Assembly: GCF_020524585.1 (NCBI RefSeq) | Contig: NZ_JAIVLK010000003.1 | Location: 248,001 to 312,000, forward strand | Origin: Celeribacter naphthalenivorans | GTDB taxonomy: Bacteria; Pseudomonadota; Alphaproteobacteria; Rhodobacterales; Rhodobacteraceae | Direction of reading: 5' to 3' | DNA: 64,000 bases | Shown here: in pieces, positions 45,919-54,533 of the stretch | Layout: each line of letters opens with the position of its first letter | Numbering within the stretch: the stretch's first letter is position 1 | Position numbers and translations under genes: made by a program | Notes under the pieces: model-generated | Told to the model about the DNA's origin: nothing | Databases searched by the model: none | What the model saw: only the letters and a program-made list of their open reading frames with translations

Positions 45919-47127
45919 TTACTGACCGAGAAATTCATCAAGGGCCGTCATCACATCCACCCGTTTTTGAGCGTTTGCAATCCACCCCTGCATCTCGGCT
46001 TTGCCTTCCTCGGGCAGCGCCCCGAGCGTGGTGATCGCCTTGGCAAAGAGGCCATCGCGCACGTCTTGCTCGGCGCGCGACAGGATCGCATCCGCGTCGT
46101 CGCCCTCTTTCGGTTTGGTGGACCGCAATCCGATTTGAGTTTGCAGCGCAGTTTGGAACCAGCTTTGTTCCCCCGCGTCATAGGCCGCCCGCGAAGAGAC
46201 CACCAAAGCGTCACGCGCCGCCTCGGAATAACCCTCCTGAAGAGATGTCACGCTTGGGATGCCCTCCGCTGCCGCCTGTTGCAAAACCTCGGGAACATCG
46301 GTGTTCATCTCGGCCAGCACCTGATCAAAGGGCTCGCCCGCGTCAACCAACGTTTGAAGCCGGGCCTTTGCGGTGGAAATCCGCGCAGCGGTTTCTTCGG
46401 CGATGGATTGCTCTTTCGCCTCTTCCAATCGGGCGATCTCGCTATTGAGCAGATCTTGCATTTGCGCCAACTGCCGCTCGTAGGCTGCGGTGGCTTCGGG
46501 AGAAACGATCGCCTCAGCCACGGGGCGGGCCTCGATTTGGGTCATCCGCTCTTCGAATGTCGCAAGTTGCCCTGCGAGCGTGTCGTATTGAGCACTGTTG
46601 TCTTGTGCCGCGATTTCGGTTTCCAGATCGGCCAGCGCGGCTTGCTGCGCCTCTGCGCGTTGCGTCGCCACCGTCTCCAGGGCTTGGATTTGCCCTTCGA
46701 GAGCTGTGATCTGTTGTGTCAGCTCTTCGGTATTTGCGCCGGGAAAAGGCCAGCCCTCCGGCTTGAGAAACTGCGCGCCGGCATAGCCAAGTGCGGCGCA
46801 GACAACCCCGCCCAAGACCATAGGCACAAAGCCTCCGCGCTTCACGACCTTGGTGACAGGGGCAGGGGGTGTGACCTCGGGGGTTTCCTCCGGCTTGTCT
46901 TCTGAGACCTCGCCAACAGTGTAAATCTCTGCCGCTTCAGCCTCCTCACTGGGCTCCTGCGGCATATCCTCCACCTCCTCGGTGGTCTCGGTTTCCTCGA
47001 TGATGGCGTCTTCTGCTTTTTCGTCGGGCGTATTCTCCGCAACGTCGGTCGTCACAGCATCCTGATCCTGCGGGAGTTCCGTTTTGTCACTCACAGTTTC
47101 CTGCTGGGTTTTCTTATCACCTGACAC
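45919..47127 (-). CDS. Mitofilin (Mic60)-like inner-membrane protein
   Basis: 402 residues: very acidic disordered N-terminus (1-95), one transmembrane helix (FVPMVLGGVVCAALGYAGAQ), a coiled coil (about 130-260) and a helical C-terminal mitofilin-like domain. Alphaproteobacterial Mic60 homologues sit in this heme cluster and shape intracytoplasmic membranes. I choose the GTG at 47127, because AAAGGTGG lies five bases upstream; a GTG three codons earlier is embedded in that site. Confidence 0.8.
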   Translation of the reverse strand: MSGDKKTQQETVSDKTELPQDQDAVTTDVAENTPDEKAEDAIIEETETTEEVEDMPQEPSEEAEAAEIYTVGEVSEDKPEETPEVTPPAPVTKVVKRGGFVPMVLGGVVCAALGYAGAQFLKPEGWPFPGANTEELTQQITALEGQIQALETVATQRAEAQQAALADLETEIAAQDNSAQYDTLAGQLATFEERMTQIEARPVAEAIVSPEATAAYERQLAQMQDLLNSEIARLEEAKEQSIAEETAARISTAKARLQTLVDAGEPFDQVLAEMNTDVPEVLQQAAAEGIPSVTSLQEGYSEAARDALVVSSRAAYDAGEQSWFQTALQTQIGLRSTKPKEGDDADAILSRAEQDVRDGLFAKAITTLGALPEEGKAEMQGWIANAQKRVDVMTALDEFLGQ

Positions 47128-47177
47128 GTGATCCACCTTTCGAATCCAGAACCTATTCTTCCATTTATCATCAGAGC

Positions 47178-47894
47178 CTAGACCCTGTGATCGCCCCTCT
47201 CAAGCGGTGATCCCCTCAGCTGCGACGCAATGGCTTGCTGCATGGCTTCCCCATCGGGATGATCCACGCAGTGGCTTATCATGGGATTTGGACCATCCCA
47301 TGCATCGAGACAGGCCTGGGACAGGCCGATCAGGGTCAAATCGCCTTTGAAATCCTCAAGCAGCTTTGCGGTGAGCGACGCCGATCTGGGCGAATACAGA
47401 GGCACGATGAGGGACACCTCCGCCAAAATCGCGTGCCGCTCCGGCGCACTCCATTGTCGTGGGTTTTGCTCATATACAATACAGGATTTTGTCTCTAATC
47501 CAGCCAAACTCAGCCGTTTTGCAATCTCACCGCGCGTATGGCGCCCATGCAAATGCATTGCATGACCAGCGCCATGAGCCGACAGGTTTGCGACCAGTTC
47601 ATCTGCGTTGGAAAAGACGTCTCGAACGTCGTGCCCCTGCGCCATCGCCGCCTCTCGCGTGGCTTTTCCCACGCAATAGGTCGGCACACCTCGAAAGGGG
47701 GCCGCGGCTGACACAGCGTGGCGAGATGTGAGCACAAGATGATCAAAATTCCGATCCACACATTCGAAAGGCAGCGCGACGATCTCCATAACGGGCGCGA
47801 GAATGCAGCGCACATCAGGGCCCAAAGCCTCAAGTGCCAGCGCGAGGCGTTTCGCATCCTCTTTCGGGCGTGTGATCAGAACGGGTGAGGTCAA
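47178..47894 (-). CDS. hemD: Uroporphyrinogen-III synthase
   Basis: 238 residues. Two-domain HemD fold with SPVLITRPKEDAKRLALALE at the N-terminus, FDHLVLTSRHAVSAA, and the conserved PLYSPRSASLTAKLL late in the protein. It closes hydroxymethylbilane to uroporphyrinogen III in heme synthesis. The frame stays open far upstream, but the TTG at 47894 gives the family length; no ATG fits. Start is moderately sure. Confidence 0.85.
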   Translation of the reverse strand: MTSPVLITRPKEDAKRLALALEALGPDVRCILAPVMEIVALPFECVDRNFDHLVLTSRHAVSAAAPFRGVPTYCVGKATREAAMAQGHDVRDVFSNADELVANLSAHGAGHAMHLHGRHTRGEIAKRLSLAGLETKSCIVYEQNPRQWSAPERHAILAEVSLIVPLYSPRSASLTAKLLEDFKGDLTLIGLSQACLDAWDGPNPMISHCVDHPDGEAMQQAIASQLRGSPLERGDHRV

Positions 47895-47974
47895 AATCGG
47901 TCTCGGGATTGTCTGGCTCCTCCCACGGTGATACCTCCCAAACATGGGTTGAACAACATGTGCCGCCATGTTCT

Positions 47975-47990
47975 GCGCGGTTCGCCGCGC
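47975..47990 (+). other. UUCG-loop hairpin in the hemD-gpsA gap
   Basis: GCGCGG (47975-47980), TTCG, CCGCGC (47985-47990): a six-pair GC stem with the very stable UUCG tetraloop, 36 bases before the gpsA GTG. It would form in the gpsA leader RNA. Function unknown. Confidence 0.55.
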
Positions 47991-48025
47991 GCAAGTTCTG
48001 CAATAACCATGGGGAGAGACAGGTC

Positions 48026-48994
48026 GTGAGTGAGATTTCGGTCCTTGGCGCCGGTGCATTTGGAACCGCTCTGGCCATCTCTCTGGCCCGAACCGGGCGT
48101 GATATTCACCTTTGGGCACGCTCTGAAAGCGCCGCATCAGAGATGCAAAAGCGCCGCGAAAACACAGGGCGACTGACGGGAAAACCATTTCCCGAAAGCC
48201 TGCACGTCACCTCCGTTCTCCCCCAAGCCACCAAGGCCCCGATCCTTTTGCTCGCCGTTCCCATGCAACAGCTTGCGGGCTTTGCAGAGGAAAATAAGAC
48301 CCTATTCCAGCACAAAACGCTTGTTGCCTGCTGCAAAGGTGTCGATCTTTCCTCGGATCGCGGACCTCTCGCCGTGCTTGAAGACACCGTACCCAGCGCG
48401 ACAGTCGCCATTCTGTCCGGGCCATCATTCGCCGTAGATATCGCCGACGGCTTGCCCACCGCTTTGACGCTGGCCGCGCGCGACAACACGCAGGTCAAAG
48501 AGCTGCAATCGCGCCTGAGCACCGACAATATTCGTCTCTATTCCAGCCTTGATCCTTTGGGGGTCGAATTTGGTGGCGCGCTCAAGAATGTCATCGCCAT
48601 CGCCTGTGGCCTCGCCATCGGCGCCGGGTTTGGCGAAAGCGCGCGCGCTGCCTTGATGACCCGCGGCTTCGCCGAGATGCAGAGGTTGGCGTTCAAACTT
48701 GGCGCCGACCCCACGACGCTTTCAGGCCTTTCGGGCTTTGGCGATCTGGTTCTGACCTGCACCTCCGAGAAATCCCGCAACTATTCGCATGGAATGAAAC
48801 TCGGGCAGGGGGCGCAGATCGATCCATCCGTCACCGTCGAAGGCGTTGCCACCGCAAAAGCCGTTGTGCATTTGTCGCAAACGCTCGGTGTTGATATGCC
48901 GATTACAAGCGCGGTCACGCAGATTATAAACGGAACCGTGTCCATATCCGAAGCGGTAGAGATCTTGCTCTCCCGCCCATTGAAAAGGGAATAA
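48026..48994 (+). CDS. gpsA: NAD(P)-dependent glycerol-3-phosphate dehydrogenase
   Basis: 322 residues. Reduces dihydroxyacetone phosphate to sn-glycerol-3-phosphate for phospholipids. Nucleotide motif ISVLGAGAFGTALAISLART, LVACCKGVD, the catalytic-domain block GGALKNVIAIACGLAIGAGF and GDLVLTCTSEKSRNY. The GTG at 48026 has GGGGAGAGA upstream. Heads the gpsA-yciI-EVE operon. Confidence 0.96.
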   Translation: MSEISVLGAGAFGTALAISLARTGRDIHLWARSESAASEMQKRRENTGRLTGKPFPESLHVTSVLPQATKAPILLLAVPMQQLAGFAEENKTLFQHKTLVACCKGVDLSSDRGPLAVLEDTVPSATVAILSGPSFAVDIADGLPTALTLAARDNTQVKELQSRLSTDNIRLYSSLDPLGVEFGGALKNVIAIACGLAIGAGFGESARAALMTRGFAEMQRLAFKLGADPTTLSGLSGFGDLVLTCTSEKSRNYSHGMKLGQGAQIDPSVTVEGVATAKAVVHLSQTLGVDMPITSAVTQIINGTVSISEAVEILLSRPLKRE

Positions 48995-48997
48995 CCT

Positions 48998-49273
48998 ATG
49001 AAATTCGCAGTCATCTGTACCGACAAACCCGGCGCTCTCCAAATTCGCCTCGATACGCGGCCGGACCATGTCGAATACCTCAAGAGCTGTGGCGTGGTCG
49101 AGCAAGCTGGTCCGTTCCTCAATGACGCAGGCGAAATGTCTGGCTCTTTGGTCATCATTGAGGTCGAAGATATGGCCGCCGCACAGGATTGGGCTGCAAA
49201 TGACCCTTACGCGAAGGCCGGGCTCTTTGCAGATGTCCGTATCGAGGCCTGGAATCGGGTGATTGGCGGATGA
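48998..49273 (+). CDS. YciI-like protein
   Basis: 91 residues, ferredoxin-like YCII fold: RPDHVEYLKSCGVVEQAGPF with its conserved His-Asp region, and NDPYAKAGLFADVRIEAWNR. Function of these small proteins is not known. Three bases after gpsA and overlapping the EVE gene by four, a linkage conserved in alphaproteobacteria. Confidence 0.9.
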   Translation: MKFAVICTDKPGALQIRLDTRPDHVEYLKSCGVVEQAGPFLNDAGEMSGSLVIIEVEDMAAAQDWAANDPYAKAGLFADVRIEAWNRVIGG

Positions 49274-49692
49274 GCTACTGGCTTTTCAAATCCGAAGCTG
49301 AAGTGTGGTCCTGGGATCAACAGGTCGCAAAAGGTGACGTTGGCGAGGAATGGGACGGCGTGCGCAACTATCAGGCCCGCAACAACATGCGGGCGATGAA
49401 GCTGGGCGAGCGTGGTTTTTTCTACCATTCGCGCAAGGAAACCGAGATCGTTGGCATCGTCGAGATCTGTGCCGAGGCGCATCCCGACAGCAAGGCCGAT
49501 GATCCGCGTTGGGAATGCGTGGACATCAAGGCGGTGCGCCCGTTCACGAAACCGGTGACGCTTGCCATGTGCAAAGAAGACCCGCGTCTCAAAGATATGA
49601 TCCTGGTGAACAACAGTCGCCTGTCGGTTCAGCCCGTCACAGACGAGGAATGGAAAATCATCTGCGAACTCGGCGACACCGATCCGTCCTGA
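49270..49692 (+). CDS. EVE domain protein
   Basis: 140 residues; starts MSYWLFKSEAEVWSWDQQ and contains WDGVRNYQARNNMR and GERGFFYHS, the hallmarks of the EVE domain (PUA-like fold, binder of modified nucleic-acid bases). Last gene of the gpsA operon. Confidence 0.93.
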   Translation: MSYWLFKSEAEVWSWDQQVAKGDVGEEWDGVRNYQARNNMRAMKLGERGFFYHSRKETEIVGIVEICAEAHPDSKADDPRWECVDIKAVRPFTKPVTLAMCKEDPRLKDMILVNNSRLSVQPVTDEEWKIICELGDTDPS

Positions 49693-49910
49693 TTTTCGAG
49701 TCTTGAAAATAAAAGGAGGGTTCCGACCCCCCGGAACCCTCCACCACCCCACGTGCTCCCTAGCACCACACGTGTTCGAATTTAAAAGGGTCCAGGCCAT
49801 CCTAGCCGGTAAATTCAACCTAGGGGTTTTCTCGATTCCCTGCAAATCCGAAGTAATTCGGGTTGGAAGTGTTTTTGAAACCTCCGCTTAACACATGGCA
49901 GCTGACATAG
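49693..49910 (+). other. Structured intergenic region after the EVE gene
   Basis: Contains an 11-base-pair stem GGAGGGTTCCG (49715-49725) with CGGAACCCTCC (49732-49742) and a C-rich loop, a second hairpin GTGCT-CCCT-AGCAC (49753-49766), and two CACGTG palindromes (49750-49755, 49769-49774). The first stem may terminate the gpsA operon; the series of stems could also be a small RNA. No gene seen. Confidence 0.5.
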
Positions 49911-49940
49911 AAAAAGCCGCCCCGATTTGCGAGGCGGCTT
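49911..49940 (-). terminator. Terminator of the DUF2853 gene
   Basis: AAGCCGCC (49914-49921) pairs with GGCGGCTT (49933-49940); read on the minus strand the stem ends in a run of five T residues. 28 bases after the stop codon. Confidence 0.88.
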
Positions 49941-49967
49941 GGCGTTTCAAGACGTTCTCAGAACATC

Positions 49968-50309
49968 TTAGCTGTAGACAGCCTCTTTGCCGAAGTGCTT
50001 GACCAGCAGGTAGTAGAACACGGCGCGGTATTTGTTGCGTTCGGACTGGCCATAGGTGTCGATCGCGGATTTGATCGCATCCATCAACTCAGGGCCATCG
50101 GCGAGACCGAGTTTCTTGATGAGGAAGTTGGTCTTGACGGTTTCAAGCTCGCTCTCTTGAGAGGCGGCCACCGTGGAGGCATCGTCGTTGTAGATCGCCG
50201 GACCGCAACCGATGGTCACTTTGGTCAACAAATCCATATCCGGCTCCATGCCGCATTTGGTTTTCAGATCCTCGGCATATTTAGCGATAAGCTCGTCACG
50301 TTTTCCCAT
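49968..50309 (-). CDS. DUF2853 family protein
   Basis: 113 residues starting MGKRDELIAKYAEDLKTKCG; the C-terminal QSERNKYRAVFYYLLVKHFG is the family's conserved part. Small, soluble and helical; function unknown. The ATG at 50309 has GGAGA eight bases upstream; the longer frame is not supported. Single gene with its own terminator. Confidence 0.88.
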   Translation of the reverse strand: MGKRDELIAKYAEDLKTKCGMEPDMDLLTKVTIGCGPAIYNDDASTVAASQESELETVKTNFLIKKLGLADGPELMDAIKSAIDTYGQSERNKYRAVFYYLLVKHFGKEAVYS

Positions 50310-50431
50310 TCGCAGTCTCCAACCTTGTCCTTTAACAACATCATAATTTGGCCCAATTCCGGCCTGAGGGAACGGTAGTGGCATATCCGGAGTGAAGAAA
50401 GGACAAATTTGACCCAATTCTCACCGCAACC

Positions 50432-50465
50432 AAAGCGTTTTGTATTTCTCTGATCAGAACGCTTT
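50432..50465 (-). other. Inverted repeat at the extensin-like gene stop
   Basis: AAAGCGTT (50432-50439) and AACGCTTT (50458-50465) flank an 18-base loop containing the palindrome CTGATCAG. It overlaps the stop codon of the gene on the minus strand; no T tract, so at best a weak terminator. Confidence 0.35.
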
Positions 50466-51204
50466 AACGACAGGCGCCCCAGCCGCGAGACTGCAGGTGG
50501 AAATGATCCGCGTGAAGGCTGTTGTACTCCGGCGACAGCGTTGTCGCGAACCATGTGCAGGCACTCTCCCGCGCCGCGCGTAGAAAGGCCGCTTTCTGCG
50601 CATCCCCGTCCCAATCGGAAATCAAGCGCATTCGCGTTCCGTCCGAGAGATCAAACCCCGTGATGTCGATGGCCTCGCCTGTCGCATGCGTGCTCAGGCG
50701 TGAGGACGTGCCGTTAGGCGTTCGGATCGGGCGGCAATTATAGCTGCCAATCTGGCGCAGAACGCTGATGGACGCGCCAAAGATTTCTTCGGCAGCGGGT
50801 TGCAAACCATGGCGTTCCCACATCGCAGTGCGCAGCGCAATGGCGCAGCTGGTTTGCAGCGGGTCGATCCGGCTTTCACCGACAGTGGACAACGTTACAC
50901 GATCCTCGATCCCGCACCCGCCTGCGGCCTCAAGGGGCGCCATCGCCACGACACTTGCCGCGCCGTCCAGCGCGGCAAGGCAGCTGTCCAACGAACTTTC
51001 AGCACGGGCAAGTTTCATTTTCGTGAACGGCGTCACATCGTCTTGCACATGCAGCGGCACAAGTGGATTCCAACCGCGCGGCAAAGGCGAGTTTGGTTGG
51101 GTCAGAACATACCAGCCGATATAGGCAATGCCGCCCAATAGCAGAAAAACAAGCGCCACCCACAGTCCTGCGGGTGGCGTCTCATATGGTTTCTTGGAGC
51201 GCAT
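50464..51204 (-). CDS. Extensin-like (D,D-peptidase-fold) membrane-anchored protein
   Basis: 246 residues: one transmembrane helix (about 13-34), then the extensin-like C-domain of bacteria with GGCGIEDRVTL, SCAIALRTAMW, IGSYNCRPIR, STHATGEAIDITGF and a C-terminal HADHFHLQSRGW. The last two resemble metal-binding motifs of M15-type peptidases, so a cell-wall role is plausible. Fifteen bases after ahcY, same strand. Confidence 0.85.
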   Translation of the reverse strand: MRSKKPYETPPAGLWVALVFLLLGGIAYIGWYVLTQPNSPLPRGWNPLVPLHVQDDVTPFTKMKLARAESSLDSCLAALDGAASVVAMAPLEAAGGCGIEDRVTLSTVGESRIDPLQTSCAIALRTAMWERHGLQPAAEEIFGASISVLRQIGSYNCRPIRTPNGTSSRLSTHATGEAIDITGFDLSDGTRMRLISDWDGDAQKAAFLRAARESACTWFATTLSPEYNSLHADHFHLQSRGWGACR

Positions 51205-51219
51205 CTCGGGCCAGCGCCC

Positions 51220-52608
51220 TTAATAGCGGTAATGCTCCGGTTTGAACGGGCCTTCGACCGCCACACCGATGTAATCGGCCTGTTCCTTGCTCAGCGTCGT
51301 CAGCTTGACGCCAATACGACCCAGATGCAGACGCGCCACTTTTTCGTCGAGGTGCTTCGGCAGGATGTAGACGTCGTTCTGGTAGTTTTCGCCATTGGTC
51401 CAAAGTTCCATTTGAGCCAAAACCTGATTGGTGAACGACGCAGACATCACGAAAGACGGGTGACCCGTCGCGTTGCCAAGGTTCAACAAACGCCCCTCGG
51501 ACAAGAGGATGATCCGGCTGCCAGACGGCATTTCGATCATATCCACCTGATCCTTGATGTTGGTCCATTTGTGGTTCTTGAGCGCCGCGACCTGAATTTC
51601 ATTGTCGAAGTGGCCAATGTTGCCGACGATGGCCATATCCTTCATCGCACGCATGTGCTCGATGCGGATCACGTCCTTGTTGCCGGTCGTGGTGATGAAA
51701 ATATCCGCGTCACCCGCGACCTCTTCGAGAAGCACAACTTCGAAGCCATCCATCGCGGCCTGAAGCGCACAGATCGGGTCGGCTTCGGTCACTTTCACAC
51801 GCGCGCCAGCACCCCGCAGGGAGGCCGCCGAGCCTTTGCCCACATCGCCATACCCACAGACGACAGCCACTTTACCGGCCATCATCACGTCGGTCGCACG
51901 GCGGATGCCGTCGACGAGCGATTCTTTACAGCCGTATTTGTTGTCGAATTTCGACTTGGTCACCGAGTCGTTCACGTTGATCGCGGGGAAGGGGAGCTGG
52001 CCCTTTTTCACCAGATCGTAGAGGCGATGCACGCCGGTGGTGGTTTCCTCGGACACGCCTTTGATCTGGTCGCGCATCTTGGTGAACCAACCGGGGGTTT
52101 CCGCCATGCGTTTCTTGATCTGCGCCTTGATCACCACCTCTTCGTCAGAAGTCGGCACGGCGATCACATCCTCGCCGGCTTCGGCACGCGCGCCGAGCAG
52201 GATATAGAGCGTCGCATCGCCACCGTCATCGAGGATCATGTTCGGGCCGTCGGCGAACTGGAAGGATTTGTCGAGATAATCCCAATGTTCTTCAAGGCTT
52301 TGGCCTTTCACGGCAAAGACTGGAATGCCCGCCGCCGCAATCGCCGCCGCCGCGTGATCCTGGGTCGAGAAGATATTGCACGAGGCCCAGCGCACATCGG
52401 CGCCCAGATCGACCAGCGTCTCGATCAGAACAGCGGTCTGGATCGTCATGTGCAAAGAGCCGACGATGCGCGCGCCTTTAAGCGGTTTGCCGGCGCCATA
52501 TTCTTCGCGGAGCGCCATGAGCCCCGGCATTTCCGTTTCCGCGATATCAAGCTCCTTGCGCCCAAAATCCGCGAGAGAGATGTCTTTGACGATATAGTCG
52601 GTGGCCAT
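51220..52608 (-). CDS. ahcY: Adenosylhomocysteinase
   Basis: 462 residues. Splits S-adenosylhomocysteine to adenosine and homocysteine, clearing the inhibitor of methylations. NAD site [15 protein letters not shown], conserved FNKYGC-like [34 protein letters not shown], and the C-terminal Lys/Tyr tail KPEHYRY. The ATG at 52608 gives the family start [20 protein letters not shown]; an in-frame extension to 52686 is not supported. No SAH riboswitch pattern upstream. Confidence 0.97.
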   Translation of the reverse strand: MATDYIVKDISLADFGRKELDIAETEMPGLMALREEYGAGKPLKGARIVGSLHMTIQTAVLIETLVDLGADVRWASCNIFSTQDHAAAAIAAAGIPVFAVKGQSLEEHWDYLDKSFQFADGPNMILDDGGDATLYILLGARAEAGEDVIAVPTSDEEVVIKAQIKKRMAETPGWFTKMRDQIKGVSEETTTGVHRLYDLVKKGQLPFPAINVNDSVTKSKFDNKYGCKESLVDGIRRATDVMMAGKVAVVCGYGDVGKGSAASLRGAGARVKVTEADPICALQAAMDGFEVVLLEEVAGDADIFITTTGNKDVIRIEHMRAMKDMAIVGNIGHFDNEIQVAALKNHKWTNIKDQVDMIEMPSGSRIILLSEGRLLNLGNATGHPSFVMSASFTNQVLAQMELWTNGENYQNDVYILPKHLDEKVARLHLGRIGVKLTTLSKEQADYIGVAVEGPFKPEHYRY

Positions 52609-52725
52609 GGATCGTGGCTCCTGCATAACATGGTTAACTTGGGCGCTGGTTATCAGCTTGACACCGTCCTTACAACGCAGAGCCATTGATTTCGGGTTAA
52701 GGTCGGAAAAAATATGGAAACGCCG

Positions 52726-52740
52726 TTAAGGCGGAGTTAC
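52726..52740. promoter_or_regulatory. CtrA-like box between ahcY and the HD-domain gene
   Basis: TTAA-N7-TTAC (spacer GGCGGAG), seven of eight bases of the CtrA palindrome, 29 bases before the HD-domain gene and 118 before ahcY. No flagellar link, so it could be chance. Confidence 0.35.
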
Positions 52741-52769
52741 CTAGTTCTCCAAACAGACATGAGGACGAC

Positions 52770-53372
52770 ATGGCTCAATCTCGCACTCAGCCCCGTGCAT
52801 GGCAACGGATGCTTTCCGGCCGCAGGCTCGACCTGCTGGACCCGACACCGATGGACATCGAGATCGAGGATATTGCCCATGGTCTGGCCTTTGTAGCGCG
52901 TTGGAATGGGCAAACCTCGGGCGATTACGCCTATTCGGTCGCCGAACATTCCATTCTGGTCGAGGAGATTTTTCGCCGTCTCTATCCCAATGAACCGATC
53001 AAATGGCAGCTTGCCGCACTTTTGCATGACGCCCCGGAATATGTGATCGGCGATATGATTTCACCGGTCAAAGCCGCGATTGGGCCTGATTACGGCGAGT
53101 TGGATGATCGCCTGACCGCCGCGATCCACATTCGCTTTGGGCTACCGGCGAAAATTCCGGTGACGATCAAGAAAAAGATCAAAAAGGCGGATATGGTGTC
53201 GGCTTGGCTGGAGGCCACTCAGATTGCCGGATTTTCCATTGAGGAGAGCAACAAGCTCTTCGGCAAAATGAACCCCGATTTGGTCGGCGATCTGAACCTT
53301 CACCTACGCCCACCAGTCGAAACCCGCAAAGCCTTTACCGCGCGCCATGCGGCGCTGATGGCGGCACTTTGA
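52770..53372 (+). CDS. HD-domain phosphohydrolase (YfbR-like)
   Basis: 200 residues with the metal-binding HD set: His in SVAEHSILVEEI, HD in LLHDAPEYVIGDM, and Asp in KKADMVSAWLEAT. This pattern matches YfbR-type 5'-nucleotidases that hydrolyse deoxynucleoside monophosphates; a wider HD hydrolase role cannot be excluded. Divergent from ahcY. Confidence 0.85.
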   Translation: MAQSRTQPRAWQRMLSGRRLDLLDPTPMDIEIEDIAHGLAFVARWNGQTSGDYAYSVAEHSILVEEIFRRLYPNEPIKWQLAALLHDAPEYVIGDMISPVKAAIGPDYGELDDRLTAAIHIRFGLPAKIPVTIKKKIKKADMVSAWLEATQIAGFSIEESNKLFGKMNPDLVGDLNLHLRPPVETRKAFTARHAALMAAL

Positions 53373-53541
53373 CCTGTGAAAAACCGAGCTTTTCAGGCAT
53401 TGCCCTCAGTTTGGCAAACCATGCTGCACGGGCGGTTTGTCGTGCGAGGCGCCGATTGGCCATAAAAGCACGGCGATGATGCAGCTCGGGTGAGGGTGCA
53501 TCCTGCGCAGACATCAGTTCCGTGGCCATGATGTGTAACAT
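53335..53541 (-). CDS. Small basic protein, unknown
   Basis: 68 residues, MLHIMATELMSAQDAPSPEL then an Arg/Ala-rich helix (HHRRAFMANRRLARQTARAA). Not a family I can name. GGGAGA lies eight bases before the ATG, which supports a real gene. Its 3' end overlaps the convergent HD-domain gene by 38 bases. Confidence 0.4.
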   Translation of the reverse strand: MLHIMATELMSAQDAPSPELHHRRAFMANRRLARQTARAAWFAKLRAMPEKLGFSQVKVPPSAPHGAR

Positions 53542-53639
53542 TGGTTTTCTCCCGAAAAGCTCGACACATCGGCGATCTACCAATTATATTTGATACATCC
53601 CACTCAGGGATTTTTTCAAATTGTAAGAATATCTAACAT

Positions 53640-54533
53640 ATGACCGAGATCGACTGGCGCCGCATTCCCTCTCTTTCGAGCCTCAGGGCCTTTGAGGCCA
53701 CCGCCCGTCTGGGCAGTTTCACAGCGGCAGGCGCGGCACTGAACGTGACCCATGCGGCGATCACACAACAGGTCCGTGCACTTGAAAAGGAGTTGGGGCT
53801 GACCCTGTTACAGCGCGAGGGGCGCGGGATGGGTCTCACCGTTTCCGGCCGTCAGTTGGCGACCTCCCTATCAGACGGGTTTTCAACGATTGCCGAGGGG
53901 ATCGAGCGCCTGCGCGGCACACCTGCCTCGCGCGGATTGCGCGTCACCTGCACACCCGCGTTGTCCTATGCCTTTATTATCCCACGGCTGGGTCAGTTTT
54001 GGGACGCACACCCGGATATTCCCGTTTCCCTGACCCCCTCCGGCTCTGTCGATGATCTCAAGCGTCAGCAGTTTGATCTGGGGATCCGAACCGGCAAGGG
54101 GGACTGGCCGGGTCTTGATGTCGAATATCTTTGGACCACCCGCGTCATTCTTGTCGCCAGTCCGATCCTGATCAACAAACATGGCGGCAACATGAACGAC
54201 TTGCCGCTTAGCGTCATGCCTTGGATCAAATCGCGAACCCAATACAATGACGATGATCTCTACCGTGAATGTGGTTTGGAACCCGGGCTCCTCCCTGCGA
54301 TTTACATTGAGGGGCAGGCCGAAAGTGTTCAGGCGGTGATGCGCGGTGTGGGTCTGACCTTTGTCTCGGAGATCGCGGTCAGTGACGATCTGGCGAGCGG
54401 CGCCTTGGTTCGCTTGCCCTATGAACTGAGCCAGAGGTTCACCTATTACGCCGCCACCCCGAAGGGCGTGGAGCGCAATTCAACCCGCGTCTTCATCGAC
54501 TGGCTCAAGACACTTGCGCCCAGCGCCACTTAG
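53640..54533 (+). CDS. LysR-family transcriptional regulator (GcvA-like)
   Basis: 297 residues. Winged helix-turn-helix at about 8-65 (SLSSLRAFEATARLGSFTAA, ITQQVRALEKELGLTLLQRE), then a substrate-binding domain. The N-terminus resembles the GcvA subgroup, but the target is unknown; the neighbouring genes give no pathway clue. No strong ribosome site ahead of the ATG. Its stop overlaps the convergent regA stop by four bases. Confidence 0.9.
   Translation: MTEIDWRRIPSLSSLRAFEATARLGSFTAAGAALNVTHAAITQQVRALEKELGLTLLQREGRGMGLTVSGRQLATSLSDGFSTIAEGIERLRGTPASRGLRVTCTPALSYAFIIPRLGQFWDAHPDIPVSLTPSGSVDDLKRQQFDLGIRTGKGDWPGLDVEYLWTTRVILVASPILINKHGGNMNDLPLSVMPWIKSRTQYNDDDLYRECGLEPGLLPAIYIEGQAESVQAVMRGVGLTFVSEIAVSDDLASGALVRLPYELSQRFTYYAATPKGVERNSTRVFIDWLKTLAPSAT

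Noticed and set aside
51232-52689. 485-codon open frame opposite ahcY
   Set aside because: Antisense shadow; ahcY has every family motif and the correct ends.
52726-52740. CtrA control of ahcY or the HD-domain gene
   Set aside because: One seven-of-eight match without functional context; listed as a low-confidence site but not counted as a finding.
52609-52769. SAH or SAM riboswitch upstream of ahcY
   Set aside because: The leader lacks the conserved SAH-riboswitch core sequence and the gap is short.
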